A stretch of 23,307 nt of DNA, taken from positions 1 to 23,307 of the IMG/VR virus record IMGVR_UViG_3300036851_000288; one strand, written 5' to 3'. This document shows, piece by piece, positions 11,888 to 18,608 of this stretch (its first letter is position 1; each line of letters opens with the position of its first letter). Origin of the DNA: a virus. The notes under the pieces were generated by a model that was not told the DNA's origin, made no database searches, and saw only the letters and a program-made list of their open reading frames with translations. Position numbers and translations under genes: made by a program.

Positions 11888-13455
11888 GTGGGCACCTCGC
11901 GGAACGCGTAGCCCTGCATCGACCAGCCGGTCAATTCGCCCGACTCGATCCGCGGCCACGCCTCCTCGGACCAGACCGCGCCCACGAGCCAATCGCCGGG
12001 CTCGATCTTCTGATCCTCGATCGCCCACGTCGGGCCCCGGTAGATGTAGCTCTCGACCACGGTCGCGGCGCCGCCTGTGCCGTCCTTGTGCATCATCCCG
12101 ATGTCGGGCTTCTGCATGAACGCCCACGCCGCGGCCTCGACCTCCTCGGGGGTCATGTAATCGCCGTGGGAGTCGGTATTGTCCTTGGCCTTGCGGGTCC
12201 CGATCCGGCTCGCGGGATACGCGACGCCGAGCGTGTATCGCTGTGGCTTGTCGGCCTTGACCACGCGGTAGCGCGCCTGGTCGGCGTCGGCCTTGGCGAC
12301 GGGCGGCCGCATCCGGCTCCGACGCATCGCCTCGAACGACCGCTCGACCCAGGTGTGCCAGTCGAGGACCTCGTCACCTGTGTCGACAAGCATGACCGGC
12401 GCCTGGCCCTCGGCCTTGACCGTCCACACGATCGCGTCGTCACCATCGCGGGCCCAATCGAGGAGGGTCGCCTCGACCTCGCGCTCGTCGTCACCCGCGA
12501 GCACCTCGGCAGCTTTCGCGACCACGGCCTCGGCGCGCTCGGCGTCGGCCTTGGCGAGCGCGGCGTTGGCGGCCGCCTTGAGCTTGGCCTGCGCCTTGGC
12601 CTTGAGTTCAGCCGAGAGCTTGGTCTGCGGCAGGCGTGAGAGCGCGTTGCGCAGGTGCGGCAGGTCGACCTTGCCCGAGGCGTCCTTGTACGGCAGGTGA
12701 CGCAACGAGCGCGGCGTCGTCTTGCCGTCCTCGTCTTTCTCGCCTCCGGGCTCGATGACCGCGAACGAGGAGTCGGGCAGGTCGTTGATGAACGCCGCCG
12801 ACCATTCGGCCTTAGCGACCGCGATCGAGGAGCCCGGCGCGACGTCGGCGCCACTGAACAGGTAGTGCCGGCGCTCGTCGCCGATCGCGAAGGTGAGCCG
12901 GTCAATTCGCACCGGGATCGTGGGAACCTCGGGTAGCTCGCCCGATCCGTAGGCAAGGGTCACGTGCGGCGTGAAATCGTGCTCGGGCTGATCGCCTGCC
13001 GGCCGCATCGCCATGTGGTCGTACCCGATGTAGCAGACCTCCTCGTACAGACGATTGAGCCCGGGCGCATCGAGCGTCGCGTACACGACGTCGGCCCCGC
13101 CCGCCTGGTCGCCGTTGAACCGCCCGACTCCTGAGATGTTGCCCACGAGGACCGGGTGCGACTCGGCCGCGCGCTCGACCGCCGCCGCCCATTCCTCGAT
13201 CTGGCGAGGCGTCACGTCGGCCGCGCTGCTGGCGAGCACCCGGAGTGTCAGGTGCAGGTCGTTGACCGGGACCCCGCCCGGCTGCGCGAGTTCGGCCGCG
13301 ACCTCCGATGGCAGGAATAGCGCGATCATCACGCCGTCGTTGTTCTGCGCCTTGCGGGTCAGGCTCCGGACGACGTCTCGGAACACGCGCCGGACGAGGC
13401 CCGGCTCCTCGGTTGTGACGGTCACGTTCGGCACCTCGATCCGGTGGGCCCCCAC
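11884..13455 (-). CDS. 2H phosphoesterase-like domain fused to an XkdF-type domain
   Basis: This 523-residue protein has at least two domains. Residues about 40-215 form a 2H (LigT/CPD-like) fold with both H-x-T motifs (HLTLRV at 68-73, HVTLAY at 164-169); such enzymes hydrolyse or ligate 2',3'-cyclic phosphates. A middle part (216-330) has W-S-A-A-F-I-N-D-L-P-D-S-S-F and a long Lys/Ala helix. The C-terminus (about 400-523) matches phage XkdF, a putative protease domain of head operons: QRYTLGVAYPASRIGTRK, GDYMTPEEVEAAAWAFMQKP, then DWLVGAVWSEEAWPRIESGE and GWSMQGYAF. It would sit in the usual place of a prohead protease. GTG 13455 is used; GTG 13434 or 13425 could be real, since no ribosome site decides. 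Confidence 0.82.
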   Translation of the reverse strand: MGAHRIEVPNVTVTTEEPGLVRRVFRDVVRSLTRKAQNNDGVMIALFLPSEVAAELAQPGGVPVNDLHLTLRVLASSAADVTPRQIEEWAAAVERAAESHPVLVGNISGVGRFNGDQAGGADVVYATLDAPGLNRLYEEVCYIGYDHMAMRPAGDQPEHDFTPHVTLAYGSGELPEVPTIPVRIDRLTFAIGDERRHYLFSGADVAPGSSIAVAKAEWSAAFINDLPDSSFAVIEPGGEKDEDGKTTPRSLRHLPYKDASGKVDLPHLRNALSRLPQTKLSAELKAKAQAKLKAAANAALAKADAERAEAVVAKAAEVLAGDDEREVEATLLDWARDGDDAIVWTVKAEGQAPVMLVDTGDEVLDWHTWVERSFEAMRRSRMRPPVAKADADQARYRVVKADKPQRYTLGVAYPASRIGTRKAKDNTDSHGDYMTPEEVEAAAWAFMQKPDIGMMHKDGTGGAATVVESYIYRGPTWAIEDQKIEPGDWLVGAVWSEEAWPRIESGELTGWSMQGYAFREVPT

Positions 13456-13473
13456 CGAGCCCGATCGCCGGCG

Positions 13474-13482
13474 ATCGTACCA
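13474..13482 (-). promoter_or_regulatory. Extended -10 promoter for the leftward head operon
   Basis: TGGTACGAT (minus strand, 13482-13474) matches the extended -10 seen at 7348-7340 (TGnTACGAT). Transcription would begin near 13466, about 11 nt before GTG 13455, giving a very short leader. It lies back-to-back with the rightward promoter, whose -35 starts 24 bp away. Confidence 0.45.
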
Positions 13483-13505
13483 TCGGCCGCTAGTGCGATT
13501 GCCGC

Positions 13506-13534
13506 TTGCACTGTCTGTATCATCGTGATACGCT
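13506..13534 (+). promoter_or_regulatory. Rightward promoter A of the plus-strand cassette
   Basis: TTGCAC (-35, 13506-13511), a 17-bp spacer and TACGCT (-10, 13529-13534) with an extended TG-A just before the -10. The same architecture and much of the same sequence recur at 17152-17180. A start near 13541 would place a 6-bp hairpin (13543-13548 / 13554-13559) at the mRNA 5' end, then AGGAGG and ATG 13585. Confidence 0.75.
13517..13531. promoter_or_regulatory. Operator A: perfect inverted repeat in promoter A
   Basis: GTATCATCGTGATAC is a perfect palindrome (6-bp arms, 3-bp centre) filling the spacer and the first bases of the -10. A dimeric repressor bound here would block RNA polymerase. 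It may also affect the leftward promoter nearby. Confidence 0.65.
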
Positions 13535-13584
13535 ACGTGTGTCGGCGGTCGATCCGCCGGGCTCCGACTCCGCAGGAGGTACCA

Positions 13585-13968
13585 ATGGCCCGTTCTCCCG
13601 CTTCCCGCCCCGTGGTCCCGGCCTCGATGCTGGCCGGCGCGGCGGCCCTATTTGCCGCGGACCGCGCGGTGACCTCGGTCCACTACGCCGTCGACGGCGG
13701 GTTCGCCGCGGTCATGCGGACGGATGCCGGCCCGATGGTCGTGCCGGTCCTGTTCGGAACGGACGCGGCAGCCGCCTCGTTCGCCTCGTTCCTGGCCTCG
13801 ATCCCCGCGGATGTCGTGGCCCGTCGGGTCACGTACGACCTGTGCGGGTGGTGCGACAATCCGCGGTCCGCCGCGTGCCATCGCCCCGGCTATCGGACTC
13901 CGCCCTCGCCGTACGCGGTCGCGCGGTGCCCGTTCGTCGACCCCGCCATGACGGGCGGTGCGGCGTGA
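13585..13968 (+). CDS. Hypothetical protein with Cys/His motif, first gene of cassette A
   Basis: This 127-residue protein starts at ATG 13585, 5 nt after AGGAGG. The first half (MARSPASRPVVPASMLAGAA, then SVHYAVDGGFAAVMRTDAG) is a small alpha/beta region. The C-terminal part has CGWCDNPRSAACHRPGYRTP with C-x-x-C, a further Cys-His and a late Cys, likely a zinc-binding treble-clef or knuckle. No known family. As the first gene after an operator-controlled promoter it should be among the earliest products. It overlaps the next gene by 4 nt. Confidence 0.68.
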   Translation: MARSPASRPVVPASMLAGAAALFAADRAVTSVHYAVDGGFAAVMRTDAGPMVVPVLFGTDAAAASFASFLASIPADVVARRVTYDLCGWCDNPRSAACHRPGYRTPPSPYAVARCPFVDPAMTGGAA

Positions 13969-14204
13969 CCGCCGCGATCCGGACGATGCGCTCGTTCGGC
14001 GCCCGCTATCCCCTCCTCGACCTTGGCGACGGGCCCCGGATGTGGCACGTGGACGTGCCCGACGCCCCGCACTCGACTGCTGCCGTCAAGGCGGCTCGGA
14101 CCGCGGCCGACCTCCGCGGCTTCGACGTTCGCGACGTTGTCGGCGCCAAGCGCAACGGAGCCGGCGTGTTCGTCGTGACGATGATCGTGAGGGCCGCGAA
14201 ATGA
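13965..14204 (+). CDS. Hypothetical small alpha/beta protein
   Basis: This 79-residue protein starts at GTG 13965, overlapping the previous stop (GTGA), and ends with ATGA into the next gene. It has strand-like MWHVDVPDAP, the helix STAAVKAARTAADLRGFDV and a final strand GAGVFVVTMIVRA: a compact beta-alpha-beta unit. No motif is recognised. The second half (VVGAKRNGAGVFVVTM) is basic. Confidence 0.62.
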   Translation: MTAAIRTMRSFGARYPLLDLGDGPRMWHVDVPDAPHSTAAVKAARTAADLRGFDVRDVVGAKRNGAGVFVVTMIVRAAK

Positions 14205-14422
14205 CACTCCCGTCTTGGCTCCGAGGATCGGCCCCGTCCTATGGGCGCCCGATCCCGCTCGGCTCCGGTGGTACGGTCGTGATCCGCTCGACCCCGGTCG
14301 GCGCGTTCAAGCCGTCCGGCCGGCGCGTCTCGGTCCGGCCCGCTCCGGACCCCCTGGCCGTGTCGATGTCTCCGGTCCCTGGCTGGCGCGCCGATGCTGC
14401 CCCACTGGCCCGGGCCGCGTGA
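14201..14422 (+). CDS. Hypothetical basic protein
   Basis: ATG 14201 overlaps the previous stop by 4 nt and TGA 14422 overlaps the next ATG by one base. The 73 residues are Pro-, Arg- and Ser-rich (MTLPSWLRGSAPSYGRPIPL at the start) with a few strands and no hydrophobic core typical of a folded enzyme. It may be partly disordered. The exact overlaps support it; the function is unknown. Confidence 0.55.
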   Translation: MTLPSWLRGSAPSYGRPIPLGSGGTVVIRSTPVGAFKPSGRRVSVRPAPDPLAVSMSPVPGWRADAAPLARAA

Positions 14423-14742
14423 TGTACTCGCCTCACGACGGACCCCACGCCGGCGGCGACCTGGCCGGCTGCCATTTCTGCCGTTCGATCGCCGACGACA
14501 TCGTGCGCCGGCGGCTCGGTGTCGCTACGCGCCACTGGTACGTGTCCGCGATCAACGGGCGCTCGAAGCGCCTCATCGCGGGCCCCTTCGATGATGCGGG
14601 CGACGCGATCGCCGCGGTCGGCCCGAGCAAGGCCCGCGTCATGACCGACTACGCGACCGATCCCCGGGCCACGATGGCGAGCTTCGGCATCGCCTCCTCG
14701 ATCGGCGACCCTATGCCAACCCTGTACGGAGGTGCCACGTGA
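14422..14742 (+). CDS. Hypothetical protein with CxxC zinc pair
   Basis: This 106-residue protein begins at ATG 14422 (TGATG overlap) and reads MYSPHDGPHAGGDLAGCHFC, with the first C-x-x-C close to histidines that may complete a zinc site. It continues with helix (RSIADDIVRRRLG), strand (HWYVSAINGRSKRLIAGPFD), helix (AGDAIAAV) and a tail. The strand part resembles short phage proteins with W-Y-V-S...G-P-F-D-D-A, an alpha/beta nucleic-acid-associated layout. No function can be given. Confidence 0.6.
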   Translation: MYSPHDGPHAGGDLAGCHFCRSIADDIVRRRLGVATRHWYVSAINGRSKRLIAGPFDDAGDAIAAVGPSKARVMTDYATDPRATMASFGIASSIGDPMPTLYGGAT

Positions 14743-15047
14743 AACGCCCCGGCCACACTTATCGCATCCACGATTTCAAGATCGCGGGCAGGCCGCTCGT
14801 CTTGGCCTTCGATCCCGACGCACGAGGTGGGATGTACTCGCCTCGGGTGAGCGTCCACTGGAACACGCGCCCGGGCGGATGGTCCGGCCGCGGCTACATC
14901 GGCGGCCATTCCGTCTCGGTCGACCTGCCGCACCTGTCATTCGCCACGGCGTTCAAGCTGCGCCGGTTCGGCGCCCTGCGCGCCTACTCGGCGATGGCTC
15001 GGCTGATCTATTGGCTGTTCAACGGCCGGACAGGAGGCACACGATGA
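14739..15047 (+). CDS. Hypothetical protein
   Basis: This 102-residue protein starts at GTG 14739, overlapping the previous stop by 4 nt; GGAGG at 14729-14733 supports it. It is rich in Tyr, Arg and Gly with strands (TYRIHDFKIAGRPLVLAFDP, RVSVHWNTR, GRGYIGGHSVSVDLP) and a C-terminal helix (FATAFKLRRFGALRAYSAMA). A mixed beta-sheet/helix protein of unknown function. Confidence 0.6.
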   Translation: MKRPGHTYRIHDFKIAGRPLVLAFDPDARGGMYSPRVSVHWNTRPGGWSGRGYIGGHSVSVDLPHLSFATAFKLRRFGALRAYSAMARLIYWLFNGRTGGTR

Positions 15048-15352
15048 CCGCCGACACATCCGCGTGGCGGGCCCGGACCCAAACCGAGCACATCCTCAAC
15101 ATCGCCGCTGCGCTCGACACCGCGGCCAAGCTGACGGTCCTTGGCGACGCGGAGGACCGCAATCCCGACTACTACTACCGCGCCGCGGACGCCGCCCTGG
15201 CGGACCTTCACGAGTCGCCGAGCATCGCCCGCCTGCGGGCCGCGGTCCTGTTGCTCGACGGGATCACCGACGTGGATATCCTCGACGCCACGTCGCGCTA
15301 CAGCGACAAGCTGACTGAGGTCCTGCGCCGGGTCGACGACGGAGAACTGTGA
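15044..15352 (+). CDS. Hypothetical helical protein
   Basis: This 102-residue, helix-rich acidic protein starts at ATG 15044, 6 nt after AGGAGG and overlapping the previous stop. Helices: TEHILNIAAALDTAAKLTVL, DYYYRAADAALADLHES, IARLRAAVLLLDGI and YSDKLTEVLRRV. The NPDYYYRAAD segment is distinctive but I cannot link it to a known family. It may be a small scaffold or inhibitor protein. Confidence 0.62.
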   Translation: MTADTSAWRARTQTEHILNIAAALDTAAKLTVLGDAEDRNPDYYYRAADAALADLHESPSIARLRAAVLLLDGITDVDILDATSRYSDKLTEVLRRVDDGEL

Positions 15353-15438
15353 TGGGACGGTCACTCGATCCCAACCGAGCACCGGCGCGCGCGTTGGCCG
15401 AGCGGCGCCAGGAACGACGGACGGCCCGCAATGGCTGA
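15352..15438 (+). CDS. Tiny arginine-rich ORF (28 aa)
   Basis: ATG 15352 overlaps the previous stop by one base (TGATG), and TGA 15436-15438 ends inside the next gene's start (8-nt overlap). The 28 residues (MGRSLDPNRAPARALAERRQ onward) are 29% arginine. It bridges two genes without a gap, which favours real translation, but 28 residues alone are weak evidence. It may serve as a coupling leader. Confidence 0.45.
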   Translation: MGRSLDPNRAPARALAERRQERRTARNG

Positions 15439-15943
15439 CCGATCCGCGGCTGCCGAGGTGCGCAACCCGCTCCTCGGCCTCCCAGCCGTCGCCTCGATCC
15501 GGGCGCTCCCGCTCGAATGCCGGGCGCCCCTGGCCGAGCTTCTGCGTCAGGTCGCCGAGGAGGCCGACCGAAAGGCCGAGGCGGCATGGGCCAAGCGCAA
15601 GGGCCCAATGGCCGCCTACTGGCGAGCGACGTGCACCTACGCGAAGCACACCGCGCGGGCGATCGTCACGCCGGCCGAACGGCAATCACTCCGCGGCGAA
15701 CGGCCACCACGAGCACCGCGGGCGCGGACGCGTGCCCGCGTGCCGTGCCAGGAGACAGTGCGCGATCGAGGCACAGGCCACGACCGGCCCTGCCCCAACC
15801 GGGCGCGCTGGCGCGTCCAGGCATACGGATGGACCCGAAACCTGTGCGCCGTGCATGGTCGTCGCTACGCGGCTCGGGGGAAGGCATTCGGGACTAGCGA
15901 ACTCGGACTGCTCGGGGTCCACCCGATCGAGGCTGTGGCATGA
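15431..15943 (+). CDS. Hypothetical protein with C-terminal zinc-finger-like motif
   Basis: This 170-residue protein has a helical N-terminal half (LAELLRQVAEEADRKAEAAW, then AKRKGPMAAYWRATCTYAKH) and a basic C-terminal part with C-x(n)-C (VPCQETV, DRPCPNRARW) and NLCAVHGRRYAARG, four Cys/His ligands in zinc-ribbon order. It may bind nucleic acid through the latter. It starts at ATG 15431 without a strong ribosome site, inside the end of the previous small ORF. Overlaps the next gene by 4 nt. Confidence 0.62.
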   Translation: MADRSAAAEVRNPLLGLPAVASIRALPLECRAPLAELLRQVAEEADRKAEAAWAKRKGPMAAYWRATCTYAKHTARAIVTPAERQSLRGERPPRAPRARTRARVPCQETVRDRGTGHDRPCPNRARWRVQAYGWTRNLCAVHGRRYAARGKAFGTSELGLLGVHPIEAVA

Positions 15944-16386
15944 ACCGCTACGGCTACGTCGAGGTGAGCGTGTCCCGCGAGTTCGTCGCCACCCACCCCG
16001 CGCCCCGCCGGGAGGTGCGTCGGCAGGCGCGCCTGACGCTCGCCGAGGAGCGCCTGCCGCAAAGCCCGATCATCTGGCGGATCACCCCCGACGAGGACGG
16101 CGTGCGGTTCACGGTCCGCGGATTTGTCGGGCGCGATCGCATCGTTGGCGCAGACCTCGTCCGCAATCGCCGGCGCTGGCCTGAGTTGAGTTCGGCGAGC
16201 CCGTGTTGGTCTTGCGGGCTGCCCGGGCTCCGAATGGCCCGCATCGCGTCGGCGCCGCTGGTCGCGGCACTCTTGCCAGGCGATGACCCGGTGCCGATCG
16301 CCACGGTCGACGCATGCCCTCGGCACCGGCGGCCGCTCTTGCGGCTCGCGGCGACATACCGACGTGACCCGAGGGTGCGGGGATGA
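15940..16386 (+). CDS. Hypothetical protein with zinc-ribbon motif
   Basis: The 148-residue protein opens MNRYGYVEVSVSREFVATHP, followed by a basic helix (RREVRRQARLTLAEERL), a beta region (SPIIWRITPDEDGVRFTVRG), then PCWSCGLPGLRMARIA and DACPRHRRPLLRLA, giving C-x-x-C and C-x-x-H ligands for one zinc. The layout, an alpha/beta domain with a C-terminal finger, suggests a small regulator or nucleic-acid-binding protein. It overlaps both neighbours by 4 nt. Confidence 0.62.
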   Translation: MNRYGYVEVSVSREFVATHPAPRREVRRQARLTLAEERLPQSPIIWRITPDEDGVRFTVRGFVGRDRIVGADLVRNRRRWPELSSASPCWSCGLPGLRMARIASAPLVAALLPGDDPVPIATVDACPRHRRPLLRLAATYRRDPRVRG

Positions 16387-17174
16387 TCGCCAGGCGCCAC
16401 CTCCCGTCCGACGCGCTCTCGCTCGTCGGGCTCATCGTCATCGTGTTCGCCGCGCACGCCATGGCAGCGGACCCGCGAGCGGTCGACGTGCACGCCTATT
16501 GGGTCGCCGACTACGCGATCGCCCACGGCTCCGACGACGCGTTCGTCTACCCACCACCCGCGTACCTCGTGGCGCAGCTTGCGGGCGCCCTGCCCTGGCC
16601 CGTGTTCCGCGAGGGCTACGCGATCGCCAACGCGATCCTCGTGTGGGTCCTCGCGGGCCCGCTCACGATCGTCGCGGCGTTCGTGCCTCACGTCGTCGGA
16701 GAGCTTCGCCTCGGCAACGTGCACATCCTCCTCGGGTTCGTCGCGGTCATGGGCATGCGCTGGCCGGCCCTGTGGTCGATCGCGCTCCTGACCAAGGTCA
16801 CGCCAGGCATCGGCGTCCTGTATTTCGCGTTCGCGGGCGAATGGCGAAAGCTGGCGATCGCCCTCGGCGTCACGGCCGCGATCGCGCTGCCTACGCTGAT
16901 CCTCGCGCCCGGCCTGTGGGCCGCGTGGCTCGGGGTCCTGACGTCCTCGCCCGACGTGTCGGGCTCGATCAAGCTCGCGGTCCGGCTGCCGATCGCGGTC
17001 GCGATCCTGTTCGTCGGTGCGAGGCGAGGCTGGCCGTGGGTCGTGCCGATCGCGTCCATGCTCGCGCTGCCCGTCGTGTGGATACATTCGCCCGCGATGC
17101 TCGTTGGGCTCGCCTGGTACTTACGGCGGATCGGGCCCATACGATTGCCCCTTGCACGTCCTGTATCGGTTTGA
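16383..17174 (+). CDS. GT87-like (DUF2029) membrane glycosyltransferase, short form
   Basis: This 263-residue, very hydrophobic protein has seven to nine predicted membrane helices. It matches the GT87 family of polyprenyl-phosphate-mannose (or arabinose)-dependent transferases: early Asp-rich loop AVDVHAYW (34-41), YPPPAYLVAQLAGALPWPVF, RLGNVHILLGFVAVMGMRWP (the family's G-Q/N-V-x-x-L-L helix) and ALLTKVTPGIGVLYFAFAGE (K-x-x-P). Family members are usually 380-450 residues, so about a third is missing, probably at the C-terminus. It is the last gene of cassette A, and its final codons encode operator B (17163-17177). It may transfer a lipid-linked sugar at the membrane. Confidence 0.75.
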   Translation: MIARRHLPSDALSLVGLIVIVFAAHAMAADPRAVDVHAYWVADYAIAHGSDDAFVYPPPAYLVAQLAGALPWPVFREGYAIANAILVWVLAGPLTIVAAFVPHVVGELRLGNVHILLGFVAVMGMRWPALWSIALLTKVTPGIGVLYFAFAGEWRKLAIALGVTAAIALPTLILAPGLWAAWLGVLTSSPDVSGSIKLAVRLPIAVAILFVGARRGWPWVVPIASMLALPVVWIHSPAMLVGLAWYLRRIGPIRLPLARPVSV

Positions 17175-17180
17175 TACACT
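17152..17180 (+). promoter_or_regulatory. Rightward promoter B, second copy of promoter A
   Basis: TTGCAC (-35, 17152-17157), a 17-bp spacer and TACACT (-10, 17175-17180) with the extended TG-A, plus upstream GATTGCC and downstream GGGCTCCG shared with promoter A. A 7-bp hairpin (CCGGGAG 17188-17194 / CTCCCGG 17202-17208) lies in the leader before AGGAGG and ATG 17237. Confidence 0.75.
17163..17177. promoter_or_regulatory. Operator B: inverted repeat in promoter B
   Basis: GTATCGGTTTGATAC has 5-bp arms (GTATC/GATAC) and a 5-bp centre, at the same position relative to -35 and -10 as operator A. The sixth arm base is mismatched, so it may bind the regulator more weakly. It overlaps the last codons of the GT87-like gene. 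Confidence 0.6.
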
Positions 17181-17236
17181 AGCCATGCCGGGAGGCCCTC
17201 TCTCCCGGGCTCCGCAGGTGCTACAGGAGGTCCAGC

Positions 17237-17833
17237 ATGACGACCACCGCCCCGGCCAGACATCCGGTCTGGCGCAAGGCGACCACTGACGGATACGTCA
17301 CCACGGCCGATACCGCGCGGTTGATCCGCGACGCGCTCGGGGCTAAGTTCCCCGGCGTCAAGTTCTACGTCCGGTCCCACATGTACGCGGGCGGGTCCTC
17401 GATCCACGTCTACTATGACGGGCTCGACCACTACGCCCCGATGACCCACTGCTATTGCACCGACGGGCCCGATCCGGACCTGCCGCACTCCCCGAACTAC
17501 TGCCGTCGGTGCGGCTACATGGCCCGGCTCGATCCCGTCTACAAGGACGGGGCCCCGGCCAAGAGTGCCGTCGACGCGGTCGCCGCGACGTACGCGGGCG
17601 GACGGTTCGACGGGATGATCGACATGGCCTACTCGGTCAAGTCGTGGCTGAACCCGGACGGCTCGGCGACCTACGGCTCGTCGAGCGGCACGACCGGCTC
17701 GATGGGAGTCGATCCGGCCTACTCGAACCCTCGGCCCGATCCCGGCGCCGTGATGGTCCGGTTCGGAGCCGACTACGTGTTCGTCGACGACACACTGCCG
17801 TACGACGTCGCGAGGAAGCGAGGCGCCGCATGA
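17237..17833 (+). CDS. LPD29-like domain protein with Cys insertion
   Basis: This 198-residue protein starts at ATG 17237 after AGGAGG. The segments VTTADTARLIRDALGAKFPG (21-40), VKFYVRSHMYAGGSSIHVYY (41-60) and later GGRFDGMIDMAY (121-132) match large-polyvalent-protein-associated domain 29 (LPD29), known from phages and conjugative elements, where such domains are thought to help the invading DNA establish itself; the biochemical role is not settled. Between the two LPD29 parts is a Cys-rich insertion (HCYCTDG at 71-77, YCRRCGYMA at 88-96) with two C-pairs, a likely zinc ribbon. First gene under promoter B. Overlaps the next gene by 4 nt. Confidence 0.72.
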   Translation: MTTTAPARHPVWRKATTDGYVTTADTARLIRDALGAKFPGVKFYVRSHMYAGGSSIHVYYDGLDHYAPMTHCYCTDGPDPDLPHSPNYCRRCGYMARLDPVYKDGAPAKSAVDAVAATYAGGRFDGMIDMAYSVKSWLNPDGSATYGSSSGTTGSMGVDPAYSNPRPDPGAVMVRFGADYVFVDDTLPYDVARKRGAA

Positions 17834-18090
17834 ACGACAAATGCAAGAGCCGGACCGCGCTTGCCGGCCTCCCGGCCCCGACCCTCTTGGCGCCGCGCTG
17901 GCGCCGCGGTACGCGGTGGTGCGCCTCGTGCGGCGATTTCCACATGCCGGACGCCCATCCCCCGGTTCGAGATGTCCTCGGCCTCCGTGGCGCGCCCGCG
18001 GACGTGTGGTGCTCGATGTGCCCCGCCCCGAGCACCACGACCGTCGGCAACGATGCACGGTGCGATGACCACGTCGGCGGTGCGCCATGA
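17830..18090 (+). CDS. Hypothetical protein with two CxxC pairs
   Basis: This 86-residue protein starts at ATG 17830 (4-nt overlap with the previous stop). A basic N-terminus (about 1-28) precedes TRWCASCGDFHMPDAHPP and DVWCSMCPAP, two C-x-x-C pairs with histidines between and after them. It looks like a small zinc-binding protein, perhaps DNA- or RNA-binding. No family assignment is possible. Confidence 0.62.
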   Translation: MNDKCKSRTALAGLPAPTLLAPRWRRGTRWCASCGDFHMPDAHPPVRDVLGLRGAPADVWCSMCPAPSTTTVGNDARCDDHVGGAP

Positions 18091-18608
18091 GCCGCCGCCG
18101 GCATACCGTCCACAATCACGCCGAGGTCGTCGCGCGGGCGGTCGAGAGCGCACGGAGCTACGCCAGCGCGTTTCACGACGAGCCCGCCACGCTTCGCGAT
18201 CGCCTCGCGTTTGCCGAGGAGATGGCCTCGAAGCTGCGCGACCTGGCCGGCGCATGGCGCGCGCTCCGGGCCAAGTACAAGCCCGGCGAGGAACTCGCCA
18301 CCATCGCGAGCCGGGCCAACAAGGCGGCCTCGGCTCGTGCGGCCGCCAAATACGACCGCCAGGCCGACGTCTACGAGGCCGAAGCTGCGATCTTCCGAGA
18401 GGCCCTCGGAGCCATCAAGGTCGGCGATCGCGTCCGCCAGTCGGGCGCGATCTACCTCATCGGCACCGTCCGCCGACTGCTTCGGGCCAACGAGTTCTAC
18501 CACCGACGAGCCGAGGTCGAGTGGGACACCGGGCGCGTCGAGACACTCGCCGCTCACGTGCTCGTCAAAGACGATGGCGACGCATCCGCAGGAGGTACCA
18601 ACCCATGA
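18087..18608 (+). CDS. Hypothetical coiled-coil protein with SH3-like C-terminus
   Basis: This 173-residue protein starts at ATG 18087 (4-nt overlap). Residues 5-110 are mostly helices with many Ala, Arg and Glu (ESARSYASAFHDEP, DRLAFAEEMASKLRDLAGAW, YDRQADVYEAEAAIFREALG). Residues about 110-165 read IKVGDRVRQSGAIYLIGTVR and HRRAEVEWDTGRVETLAAHV, a small beta-barrel pattern like KOW/SH3 domains that follow V-G-D-x-V. No named family is recognised. Confidence 0.63.
   Translation: MSRRRHTVHNHAEVVARAVESARSYASAFHDEPATLRDRLAFAEEMASKLRDLAGAWRALRAKYKPGEELATIASRANKAASARAAAKYDRQADVYEAEAAIFREALGAIKVGDRVRQSGAIYLIGTVRRLLRANEFYHRRAEVEWDTGRVETLAAHVLVKDDGDASAGGTNP

Noticed and set aside
12215-12239. GATAC...GTATC pair as a third operator
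   Set aside because: It lies inside the 2H-XkdF gene with outward-facing arms and a different spacing, and no promoter elements flank it.
11773-12639. A 288-codon plus-strand open frame
   Set aside because: Antisense to the 2H-XkdF gene, which has recognisable domains; no ribosome site or motif supports it.
15954-17087. A 377-codon minus-strand open frame
   Set aside because: Antisense to the GT87-like gene; the protein is an Asp/Arg/Glu repeat of the kind made by frame mirroring in GC-rich DNA.
16688-18115. A 475-codon minus-strand open frame
   Set aside because: It crosses promoter B and three well-supported plus-strand genes; the sequence is low-complexity Arg/Gly/Val.
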